Part shown: positions 1-5,707 of the stretch, piece by piece | How the letters are laid out: every line of letters begins with the position of its first letter | Position numbering within the stretch: the first letter of the stretch is position 1 | NCBI GenBank assembly: GCA_027623875.1 | Contig: JAQBUS010000099.1 | Coordinates: forward strand, 1 to 5,707 | Length of the DNA: 5,707 nucleotides | Reading direction: 5' to 3' | Source of the DNA: Pseudomonadota bacterium | GTDB lineage: Bacteria > Pseudomonadota > Alphaproteobacteria > Rhodobacterales > Rhodobacteraceae | Made by a program: the position numbers and the translations under genes | Notes under the pieces: generated by a model | Seen by the model: the letters and a program-made list of their open reading frames with translations, nothing else | The model's database searches: none | What the model was told of the DNA's origin: nothing

Positions 1-2
1 AT

Positions 3-164
3 TAAGCTCACTTTAAGGCCACAGGGGATACTTTTCGAATTAGTTCACCACAAATTTCATATAGACATGAAAGAGCAATCGAGAGTTGGTTAGATTCAAA
101 GGGACTGGATTTTGATCCTCTAACACTTTTAGATTCCCCTCTTACTGAAGAAAAGTTTGAGTAA
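3..164 (+). pseudogene. mraZ: 3' end of mraZ, with an apparent in-frame stop at the left edge
   Basis: MraZ is an AbrB-like DNA-binding protein that represses the dcw operon, of which it is normally the first gene. Only its C-terminal end is here. Codons from position 6 to the TAA at 162-164 give 52 residues beginning AHFKATGDTFRIS and containing FDPLTLL near the end. This resembles the end of Rhodobacterales MraZ (A-L-F-V-A-S-G-D-T-F-Q-I-W as I recall it). The location immediately before rsmH fits. Two things are odd. The codon at 3-5, where relatives carry a sense codon such as GAA, is TAA. The usual FQIW motif reads FRIS, with no Trp. There is no ATG in this frame, so the segment cannot be a gene by itself. 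It may be a decaying gene, or a sound gene with a base error at the sequence end. The identity is fairly secure; the broken status is uncertain. Confidence 0.6.
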
Positions 165-167
165 CCG

Positions 168-1172
168 ATGAACAACGCCGCTGCTAAAATAGCGCCACAG
201 CCCCAACACGTACCTGTTTTAATTAATAAGATTATTGATAATGTAAATCTTGCTGGAACTTGGGTGGATGGAACATTCGGTGCTGGGGGCTACAGTAGGG
301 CCCTACTAAATGAAGGTGTAACAAAAATCATAGCAATTGATAGGGATCCCAGTGTAGCAAAGACCGCTGCGTCTCTTTCAGAAGAATTTCCGGGACGCGT
401 CCAGTTTAAAGCTGGAAATTTTTCTGAACTCGATACATTGATTAATAATGAGGCTCATCTGGCTGGTATAGTTTTAGATCTTGGGGTTTCATCTATGCAG
501 GTGGATCAACCTGATCGCGGTTTTTCTTTTTCTAAAGATGGGCCCCTGGATATGCGAATGTCTAATCTGACAGCTTACGATATTGTTAACGGTTTTGATG
601 AAGCAGATATCGCGGATATTCTATTTCAGTATGGTGAGGAGAAGGCATCCAGGAAGATTGCTAAAGCGATAGTGATGCTGCGCCCAATAGTTTCTACATT
701 ACAGCTTGCGGACATTATAAAGCAGACTGTGAATAAACCGGGGTCAAGTAAAATTCATGCTGCGACTAAATCATTTCAGGCTCTACGAATAGCGGTAAAC
801 AATGAATTGGCTGAACTTATTATGGGTTTAGAAGCAGCAGAAAGATTGTTACCCCCAGGAGGTGAGTTGGCAATTGTAACGTTTCATTCTCTGGAAGATA
901 GAATAGTAAAGAAATTTTTAGGTGCCAGGTCCGGAATTGATAGAAGTGTAAGTAGGTATATGCCGGCCGTTAAATATGCTGAGTCGAGTTTTCATGCTAA
1001 CAGGGCTAATCCATATAGGGCGGATGCTGAGGAAGTATCCTTTAATCCAAGATCACGGTCTGCAAAATTACGAATCGCAAGGCGAACAGAGGCTATGTAT
1101 CACAAAATTAATAGAGACCGTTTGGGCTTGCCAAAGTTAACGCAGGAGGCCTTAGAAAAATGCGATTATTAG
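168..1172 (+). CDS. rsmH: 16S rRNA (cytosine(1402)-N(4))-methyltransferase RsmH (MraW)
   Basis: This cytoplasmic SAM-dependent enzyme N4-methylates C1402 of 16S rRNA in the ribosomal P site, helping decoding fidelity. The 334 residues are slightly longer than the usual 300-320. Visible motifs are HVPVL (14-18), the SAM-binding loop DGTFGAGGY (34-42), the acidic end of the next strand AIDRDP (56-61), DLGVSSMQ (104-111), PLDMRM (126-131), YGEEKASRKIAKAI (155-168), FQALRIAVNNEL (203-214) and FHSLEDR (239-245). The C-terminus is basic and holds the NPRSRSAKLR-type motif. A segment usually read as IHPATRTFQALR is here IHAATKSFQALR (from residue 196). The start is the ATG three bases after the mraZ stop. 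It places HVPVL at residue 14, as expected. There is no clear Shine-Dalgarno, so translation is probably coupled to the upstream reading frame. The gene overlaps ftsL by 13 bases. Confidence 0.97.
   Translation: MNNAAAKIAPQPQHVPVLINKIIDNVNLAGTWVDGTFGAGGYSRALLNEGVTKIIAIDRDPSVAKTAASLSEEFPGRVQFKAGNFSELDTLINNEAHLAGIVLDLGVSSMQVDQPDRGFSFSKDGPLDMRMSNLTAYDIVNGFDEADIADILFQYGEEKASRKIAKAIVMLRPIVSTLQLADIIKQTVNKPGSSKIHAATKSFQALRIAVNNELAELIMGLEAAERLLPPGGELAIVTFHSLEDRIVKKFLGARSGIDRSVSRYMPAVKYAESSFHANRANPYRADAEEVSFNPRSRSAKLRIARRTEAMYHKINRDRLGLPKLTQEALEKCDY
1144..1149 (+). promoter_or_regulatory. Shine-Dalgarno of ftsL inside the rsmH 3' end
   Basis: AGGAGG lies 10 bases before the ftsL ATG at 1160, within the last codons of rsmH. 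It is a near-perfect anti-16S match and supports the ATG at 1160 as the ftsL start. ftsL should therefore be able to recruit ribosomes on its own as well as by coupling to rsmH. Confidence 0.8.
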
Positions 1173-1465
1173 CTTATGTCTTTTCAGTGACCTTTGTGAT
1201 GTTAACTGGTTTTTGGGCAAATTACGAAAATGTTAAGACGTTAGAAGTGTCCCAAAGCATTAAGAAAACTCAGGCAGAAATGAGTGATGTTAAGGAAACG
1301 TTAAATGTACTAACCGTAGAATGGGCTTATTTGAATCGTCCAGAAAGATTACAAAATTTAGCAAATTTGAACTATAAGTCGTTAGGGTTATTACCAATAT
1401 CCTCTAACCAAATGAAATCAATATCAAGTATAGATTTTGAAGCAATCAGAGTAAGTTTAAAATGA
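1160..1465 (+). CDS. ftsL: cell division protein FtsL
   Basis: FtsL is a small bitopic inner-membrane protein that joins FtsB and FtsQ and activates FtsW-FtsI during septation. The 101 residues fit the family (about 90-120). A hydrophobic segment at about residues 3-20 (LLAYVFSVTFVMLTGFW) begins almost at the N-terminus, so there is nearly no cytoplasmic tail. It is followed by a periplasmic region likely to form a coiled coil (about 25-52). The block EWAYLNRPERLQNLA (54-68) and the GLLP segment after it are typical of alphaproteobacterial FtsL. The start is fixed by AGGAGG 10 bases upstream. The first 13 bases overlap the end of rsmH in another frame, the usual position for ftsL between rsmH and ftsI. 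Sequence conservation in this family is low, so the call rests on the EWAYLNRP block, topology and gene order together. Confidence 0.92.
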   Translation: MRLLAYVFSVTFVMLTGFWANYENVKTLEVSQSIKKTQAEMSDVKETLNVLTVEWAYLNRPERLQNLANLNYKSLGLLPISSNQMKSISSIDFEAIRVSLK

Positions 1466-1503
1466 TCAGCTGTTTGACATGAGTAAGCTCAACAAAGAAA
1501 ACT

Positions 1504-3276
1504 ATGGTTAGAATACCTCTTAGGCCGTTAGCGCAAATTCTTTACTTTCGGGGTAAGGGCTTAGACCCAGATATTGTAGAACGTCACAACATTTCTAAGC
1601 GCCATAGCTCCATTGAGGATCAAAACTGGCAAAGATCTGAGAGTCGCTTGTTTTTTATGGGACTATTGTTTCTTATCGGATTTTCATTGATTTGTGTTAG
1701 AATGACAGTTCTTGCTTCTTCTCAAACGGCGGAACCTTTCTCTGAATTTTCATCTGTGAAGGCCATTACTCAGCGTTCGAACATTATTGATCGAAACGGG
1801 AATATTTTAGCAACTAATTTGTTTACAAATGCTTTGTACGCTAACCCAAAGATAATTTTACAGCCAAATCGAGCAGTTAAAGAGCTGGTAAGAATATTCC
1901 CTGAACTTAGCGAAAGCAGGCTTCTAACTGAGTTAACAAGTGATAAATCATTTTTGTGGCTTAAGAAAAAAATAAGTCCAGAGCAGCAACAAGCCGTACA
2001 TGACATCGGTGAGCCTGGGCTTCTCTTTGGGCATCGAGAGTTGCGTGTTTATCCGAACGGAAGTTTAGCAAGTCATATATTAGGGGGCGCTGGTTTTAAT
2101 AATGAGAGTGCGGTTGGTGCTGATATAGTTGGTAGAGCCGGAGTTGAAGCAAGTTTTGATCAGTTTCTACGTGACCCATCTCGGCATGGTGAGCCGCTTC
2201 AATTAAGCATTGATCTTAGTATTCAAGCAGCTACCGAAAGAGTCTTAGCTGGAGGTATGGATTTACTTGGAGCTAAGGGAGCCTCGAGCATTGTAATGGA
2301 TGTTAAGACAGGGGAAGTTATCTCAATGGTTTCTCTTCCAAATTTTGATCTGAATAGGCGACCTGGTGTTCTGAAGTCAGGCGATCCAAGCAATAGCCCA
2401 TTATTTAATCGTGCGGTACAAGGTGTATACGAGTTGGGGTCTACGTTTAAAACATTTACTGCTGCTAAGGCTCTTGATTTAGAGCTAGTGAATCCTGAAA
2501 CAGTAATAGACTTTGAGCGCAAGATGATAATTTCAGGTGTTACAGTTCGGGATGAGCATTATGCCGGTCCCAGTTTAACAGTGGCGGACATAATTTCTAA
2601 ATCCTCAAATGTTGGAACAGCGATACTCGCTTCTAAGGTTGGAATCGAAAATCAAAAGAGCTTTCTCGAATCATTAGGTTTATTTCACCCAACAACTTTG
2701 GAGATGACTGAGGCTCGAAATATAAAACCTCTCATTCCTGCGAAATGGACAGATATGTCAATGATAACGATTTCATATGGGTATGGTTTATCTGTAAGTC
2801 CACTACATTTAGCAGTCGCTTACTCATCATTAGTTAATGGTGGGAATAAGGTAGAACCAACCATACTCAAGAAAACTACCGAGAGTTTGGGCTCTAGGGT
2901 GATCTCCGAAACCACATCACATCAAATCAGAAAAATACTCCGAAGCGTTGTCCGAGATGGAACTGCAACATTAGGAGAAGTCGAGGGCTATTCTGTTGGA
3001 GGTAAAACTGGCACCGCTGAAAAACAAAAAATTGGAGCTGCCGGGTATGATGATGACAGAGTTGTTTCTACTTTTGCATCTTTCTTTCCTTCGAATGATC
3101 CGCGATACGTTTTGGTTGTTTCTTTTGATGAGCCATCATACAGAATTGAAAAAGAGAGCAAACGCACTGCCGGATGGACAGCAGCCCCGGTGGCAGCGGA
3201 GATTATAAGAAGGATAGCGCCTTTACTAAACCTTTGGCCAACACCAGAAGACAACGAAACTGTACAACTTAAGTAA
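1504..3276 (+). CDS. ftsI: septal peptidoglycan D,D-transpeptidase FtsI (PBP3, class B)
   Basis: FtsI crosslinks septal peptidoglycan in the periplasm, working with the glycosyltransferase FtsW and activated by FtsQLB. The protein has 590 residues, normal for the family. It has a cytoplasmic tail of about 48 residues starting MVRIPLRPLAQIL, then a single membrane anchor at about 49-70. The dimerisation or pedestal region follows, with RSNIIDRNGNILA (91-103), then a transpeptidase domain. Catalytic motifs are complete: SxxK is STFK (313-316, nucleophile S313), SxN is SSN (367-369) and KTGT is at 501-504. The YGYGLSVSPLHLA segment between the last two is typical of FtsI. The ATG at 1504 is the only plausible start: a frame stop (TGA) occurs at 1480-1482 and no other start codon lies between. 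No strong Shine-Dalgarno is seen. The neighbours ftsL and murE match the standard dcw order. The PBP2-type alternative (mrdA) is excluded by context and by the FtsI-like N-terminus. Confidence 0.97.
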   Translation: MVRIPLRPLAQILYFRGKGLDPDIVERHNISKRHSSIEDQNWQRSESRLFFMGLLFLIGFSLICVRMTVLASSQTAEPFSEFSSVKAITQRSNIIDRNGNILATNLFTNALYANPKIILQPNRAVKELVRIFPELSESRLLTELTSDKSFLWLKKKISPEQQQAVHDIGEPGLLFGHRELRVYPNGSLASHILGGAGFNNESAVGADIVGRAGVEASFDQFLRDPSRHGEPLQLSIDLSIQAATERVLAGGMDLLGAKGASSIVMDVKTGEVISMVSLPNFDLNRRPGVLKSGDPSNSPLFNRAVQGVYELGSTFKTFTAAKALDLELVNPETVIDFERKMIISGVTVRDEHYAGPSLTVADIISKSSNVGTAILASKVGIENQKSFLESLGLFHPTTLEMTEARNIKPLIPAKWTDMSMITISYGYGLSVSPLHLAVAYSSLVNGGNKVEPTILKKTTESLGSRVISETTSHQIRKILRSVVRDGTATLGEVEGYSVGGKTGTAEKQKIGAAGYDDDRVVSTFASFFPSNDPRYVLVVSFDEPSYRIEKESKRTAGWTAAPVAAEIIRRIAPLLNLWPTPEDNETVQLK

Positions 3277-3291
3277 TCTAATATGTATTTC

Positions 3292-3297
3292 GGGAGG
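3292..3297 (+). promoter_or_regulatory. Shine-Dalgarno of murE
   Basis: GGGAGG sits in the 28-base gap between the ftsI stop and the murE ATG, with a 7-base spacer to the ATG at 3305. It fixes the murE start and suggests independent ribosome entry here. The gap is too short, and has no stem-loop with a T-run, to be a terminator. Confidence 0.75.
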
Positions 3298-3304
3298 CAG
3301 TTAA

Positions 3305-4789
3305 ATGGTTCAAATTCGAAATAAAAAATTAAGTGAACTGGGCCTCACCGCGTTAAATGGAGGAGATGTTCAAGTAATGGGGTTAGCTTCCGATAGCCGT
3401 TCAGTAAAGAAAGGGTATCTATTTGCAGCGTTGTCTGGACAGAATGTCCATGGGGCTAAATATGTGAGCCAGGCTATTGATGCGGGCGCTGTTGCGATTC
3501 TAACAGATAAAGAGGGCTATAAGTTAAACGGAACTTACCTAAGGCAAAAAACAGTAGCAATTATAGTCGTTGAAGATAGTCGGCAGACGCTTTCCTACGT
3601 AGCAGCATTATGGTTTGGATCCCAACCTGGAACTATGACAGCCGTCACTGGTACAAATGGAAAAACGAGCGTTTCCAGTTTTACATGCCAGATTTGGGAG
3701 GCATTAGGATTTAAAGCTGTAAATATAGGAACTAACGGGGTACAAGGTGTTATTACCCGTTTTGTTGCGCAAACCACACCTGACCCAATCATTTTGCACG
3801 GACTGCTTTCTGAACTGTTTCAGTTAGGCGTAACGCATGCTGCGATGGAAGCTTCTTCTCATGGCCTAGATCAAAGAAGACTAGATGGAGTAGGTTTGAT
3901 GGCCGCCGGATTTACTAACTTATCCCAAGACCATCTGGACTATCATATAGACCTAGATACTTATTTTCTGGCAAAGATGGATTTGTTTATTCGTGTTTTA
4001 ATGCATGGGGGTACTGCAGTCATTAATATGGATGATGTTTGGGGTAAAAAAGTACTCACTATTACAAAAAATCAAGGTATCCGGAGCTTCACTATTGGTA
4101 AGAAAATGGATTGTGATTTGAGGTTGATCAATCAGAAATTTGTTACGAATGGTCAGGATTTGAGATTTTCTCATCAAGGTAAAGAATACCAAGTTAAGTT
4201 GGAACTAATAGGTAATTTTCAGGGATCAAATGTTCTCATTGCCGCTGGCCTCGCTATCGCTAGCGGGTGTAACCCATCAAAGGTTTTCGGATGTCTTTCT
4301 GGACTTAAAACTGTGAGTGGAAGGATGGAATTAGTAGCATGCCGAAAAAATGGTGGAGCAATTTTTGTAGACTATGCACATACGCCTGATGCGATAGAGG
4401 TAGCATTAAAGGCAATACGCTTACATGCGTTAGGTCGTGTATTAATTGTTTTTGGTTCTGGTGGAGATCGCGACAAAACAAAACGTATATTGATGGGAGC
4501 CGCGGCTGAAAAATGGGCTGATAAAATTTTTATAACTGATGATAATCCTCGGAGTGAGGACCCTCGTGAAATTCGATCAATGGTAAAGCTTGGAGCACCT
4601 AAGGCTTGTGAAGTTCCGGATCGAGCAGAAGCTATTTTAAGAGCTATATCAGAACTTGCTAACGGTGATGTTTTGTTAATCGCGGGTAAAGGTCATGAAA
4701 CAGGTCAGATAATCGGAGATGACGTTTTGCCGTTTAATGATTCTGAGCAAGCTAGCATTTCAGTAGCTGCCTTAGATGGTATTATTTAA
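3305..4789 (+). CDS. murE: UDP-N-acetylmuramoyl-L-alanyl-D-glutamate--2,6-diaminopimelate ligase MurE
   Basis: MurE is a cytoplasmic ATP-dependent ligase that adds the third peptide residue to UDP-MurNAc-L-Ala-D-Glu. At 494 residues it is full length. The N-terminal UDP-binding domain shows DSR (30-32) and an LSG..VHG segment (43-50). The central ATPase domain has the P-loop TGTNGKTS (115-122), TTPDP (157-161), MEASSHGLDQRR (from 181) and TNLSQDHLDYH. It also has AKMDLF, whose K224 corresponds to the carbamylated lysine that binds Mg2+. The C-terminal domain has the DNPR motif at 413-416 and GKGHE (461-465). DNPR with the following EDP marks the meso-diaminopimelate-adding form rather than the lysine form, so the wall is predicted to be the usual Gram-negative A1-gamma type. 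The ATG is supported by GGGAGG upstream. The TAA stop shares its last base with the murF ATG. Confidence 0.97.
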   Translation: MVQIRNKKLSELGLTALNGGDVQVMGLASDSRSVKKGYLFAALSGQNVHGAKYVSQAIDAGAVAILTDKEGYKLNGTYLRQKTVAIIVVEDSRQTLSYVAALWFGSQPGTMTAVTGTNGKTSVSSFTCQIWEALGFKAVNIGTNGVQGVITRFVAQTTPDPIILHGLLSELFQLGVTHAAMEASSHGLDQRRLDGVGLMAAGFTNLSQDHLDYHIDLDTYFLAKMDLFIRVLMHGGTAVINMDDVWGKKVLTITKNQGIRSFTIGKKMDCDLRLINQKFVTNGQDLRFSHQGKEYQVKLELIGNFQGSNVLIAAGLAIASGCNPSKVFGCLSGLKTVSGRMELVACRKNGGAIFVDYAHTPDAIEVALKAIRLHALGRVLIVFGSGGDRDKTKRILMGAAAEKWADKIFITDDNPRSEDPREIRSMVKLGAPKACEVPDRAEAILRAISELANGDVLLIAGKGHETGQIIGDDVLPFNDSEQASISVAALDGII

Positions 4790-5707
4790 TGGCTCTTTGG
4801 TCTTCAGAGGAATTAAAAAAGATCACTTCTGGGGACGTCACTGGAAAATTTGAGGTGGGTGGAGTTTCTATTGACACACGTACTATAAAGCCAAATGATC
4901 TTTTTATTGCCGTAAAAGGATCTACTGATGGGCACAAATATATAAAGGATGCTTTTAGTAAAGGAGCATCTGCAGTATTAGTAGAAAAAAAACCAAAAGA
5001 TTTGTCAGAAAACATCCCGATTTTAGTCGTTAAAAACTCAGCTCATGCTTTACGACAGATTGGTGTAGCAGCCCGAAAAAGGTGCAAGGCTAAGGTAATT
5101 GCTATCACTGGTTCGGTAGGAAAGACTTCCACAAAGGAAATGATTAAATTAGCTCTTGAAGGCCAGGGTATTATTCATGCAGCTGAAAAAAGTTATAATA
5201 ATCATTGGGGGGTTCCCCTAACACTTGCAAACATGCCAGAAATGACAAAGTTCGCAATTTTTGAAATCGGCACTAGTAATCCAGGAGAAATTTTACCTTT
5301 AGCACAAATGATAAGGCCTGATGTTGCAATAATAACAGCAATAGCTGAAGCGCATCTGGCAGCATTTAAATCTTTGAACGAGATAACAAAGGAAAAGACT
5401 AGCATTCTTTCTGCGTTAAAGGAAAATGGACTTGGCATCATAAATGCTGATGAAGATCAGTTAAGTTTTGCGGGTGAATTAGTAAGCCCTAAAATTAAAA
5501 CCTTTGGATGTACGGAGACAGCAGATTGGAAATTGCACGATATTAAGTTTTTCAATTCAAAAATGATATATAAGATAAGTGCCAAGAACGAAATCATTTA
5601 TGTTAAAATTAATGCTTTAGGAGTTCATCATGCAATGAATTCTGTGGCAGCGCTTTGTGCTATTGATTGTATCGGTGCAGATTTGGGACGAGCCGTACTA
5701 AAACTAG
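4789..5707 (+). CDS. murF: UDP-N-acetylmuramoyl-tripeptide--D-alanyl-D-alanine ligase MurF, 3' truncated by the window edge
   Basis: MurF adds D-Ala-D-Ala to the UDP-MurNAc tripeptide made by MurE, completing the cytoplasmic pentapeptide. The ATG overlaps the murE stop by one base (TAATG) with no Shine-Dalgarno, implying translational coupling. The frame stays open for 306 codons plus one base to the window end; full proteins have about 450-480 residues. The N-terminal domain begins MALWSSEELKKITSG and contains SIDTRTIKPNDLFIAVKG. The ATPase domain has the P-loop TGSVGKTSTKEM (from 107), YNNHWGVPLTL, HLAAF (189-193) with K203 after it as the likely carbamylated lysine, and GVHHAMN (278-284). 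Most of the C-terminal D-Ala-D-Ala-binding domain lies outside. The segment usually seen as E-(I/M/L)-G-(M/A)-N-H-x-G-E-I reads EIGTSNPGEI (159-168), an unusual variant. The MurF identity is secure from these motifs and from position. Confidence 0.95.
   Translation, partial: MALWSSEELKKITSGDVTGKFEVGGVSIDTRTIKPNDLFIAVKGSTDGHKYIKDAFSKGASAVLVEKKPKDLSENIPILVVKNSAHALRQIGVAARKRCKAKVIAITGSVGKTSTKEMIKLALEGQGIIHAAEKSYNNHWGVPLTLANMPEMTKFAIFEIGTSNPGEILPLAQMIRPDVAIITAIAEAHLAAFKSLNEITKEKTSILSALKENGLGIINADEDQLSFAGELVSPKIKTFGCTETADWKLHDIKFFNSKMIYKISAKNEIIYVKINALGVHHAMNSVAALCAIDCIGADLGRAVLKL

Noticed and set aside
1..93. Open frame from position 1 to TAG at 91-93, beginning IKLTLRPQG
   Set aside because: It has no MraZ-like or other recognisable features. 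The neighbouring frame (6-164) carries the MraZ C-terminal pattern, so this is an out-of-frame shadow.
2223..2522. Minus-strand open frame of 99 codons
   Set aside because: It lies wholly inside ftsI opposite its transpeptidase domain, has no ribosome site or recognisable motif, and is explained as a shadow. The same applies to the minus-strand frames at 1770-2006, 2988-3254, 3595-3792, 3998-4192, 4782-5015 and 5202-5441.
2996..3208. Plus-strand open frame of 70 codons inside ftsI
   Set aside because: It overlaps the codons for the KTGT catalytic motif of FtsI in another frame and has no features of its own.
3277..3304. Possible promoter or terminator in the ftsI-murE gap
   Set aside because: Only 28 bases are available and they are accounted for by the Shine-Dalgarno. 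No stem-loop or convincing -35/-10 pair is seen.
4258..4265. Perfect palindrome CGCTAGCG
   Set aside because: It is short and lies inside conserved murE coding sequence. A single occurrence is expected by chance and there is no sign of an operator role.
5207..5218. GGGG..CCCC inverted repeat resembling a short hairpin
   Set aside because: It falls in the codons for the conserved MurF segment NNHWGVPL, so protein constraint explains it. There is no T-run as in a terminator.
1..5707. CRISPR array, tRNA or rRNA gene, insertion sequence, phage or defence genes
   Set aside because: I saw no repeat arrays, no terminal inverted repeats and no RNA-gene patterns. Essentially every base is occupied by dcw genes in their standard order.

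Overview
The window is a stretch of the division and cell wall (dcw) cluster of an alphaproteobacterium. All genes are on the + strand and packed head to tail: the last part of mraZ (apparently broken), rsmH (mraW), ftsL, ftsI, murE, and the first two thirds of murF, which runs off the right edge. Several protein features point to a Rhodobacterales-type lineage. These are the FtsI N-terminus (MVRIPLRPLAQIL, then LASS..AEP after the membrane segment), the FtsL block EWAYLNRPERLQNLA, and the MraZ C-terminus with GDTF and FDPLTLL. The DNA is AT-rich for that order (roughly 40% G+C by eye), which suggests a low-GC, possibly marine, member. That placement is inference from remembered family sequences, not from a search.

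Layout: positions 1-164 encode the C-terminal end of MraZ, the dcw repressor, with an in-frame TAA at 3-5 and a degenerate conserved motif. rsmH follows three bases after the mraZ stop. ftsL overlaps rsmH by 13 bases and has a strong Shine-Dalgarno inside the rsmH 3' end. A 38-base gap precedes ftsI, and a 28-base gap with a strong Shine-Dalgarno precedes murE. murF starts inside the murE stop (TAATG). No gap exceeds 40 bases. I see no terminator or internal promoter, so the genes are most simply read as one operon transcribed from upstream of the window.

Function: RsmH methylates 16S rRNA. FtsL and FtsI are inner-membrane divisome proteins, FtsI being the septal peptidoglycan transpeptidase. 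MurE and MurF are consecutive cytoplasmic ligases that add meso-diaminopimelate and then D-Ala-D-Ala to the UDP-MurNAc peptide. Precursor supply and septal crosslinking are thus encoded side by side.

The window is a conserved housekeeping region and I found no undescribed system. The points most worth a second look are the apparent mraZ nonsense codon at the left edge and a few non-consensus residues in MurF and RsmH.
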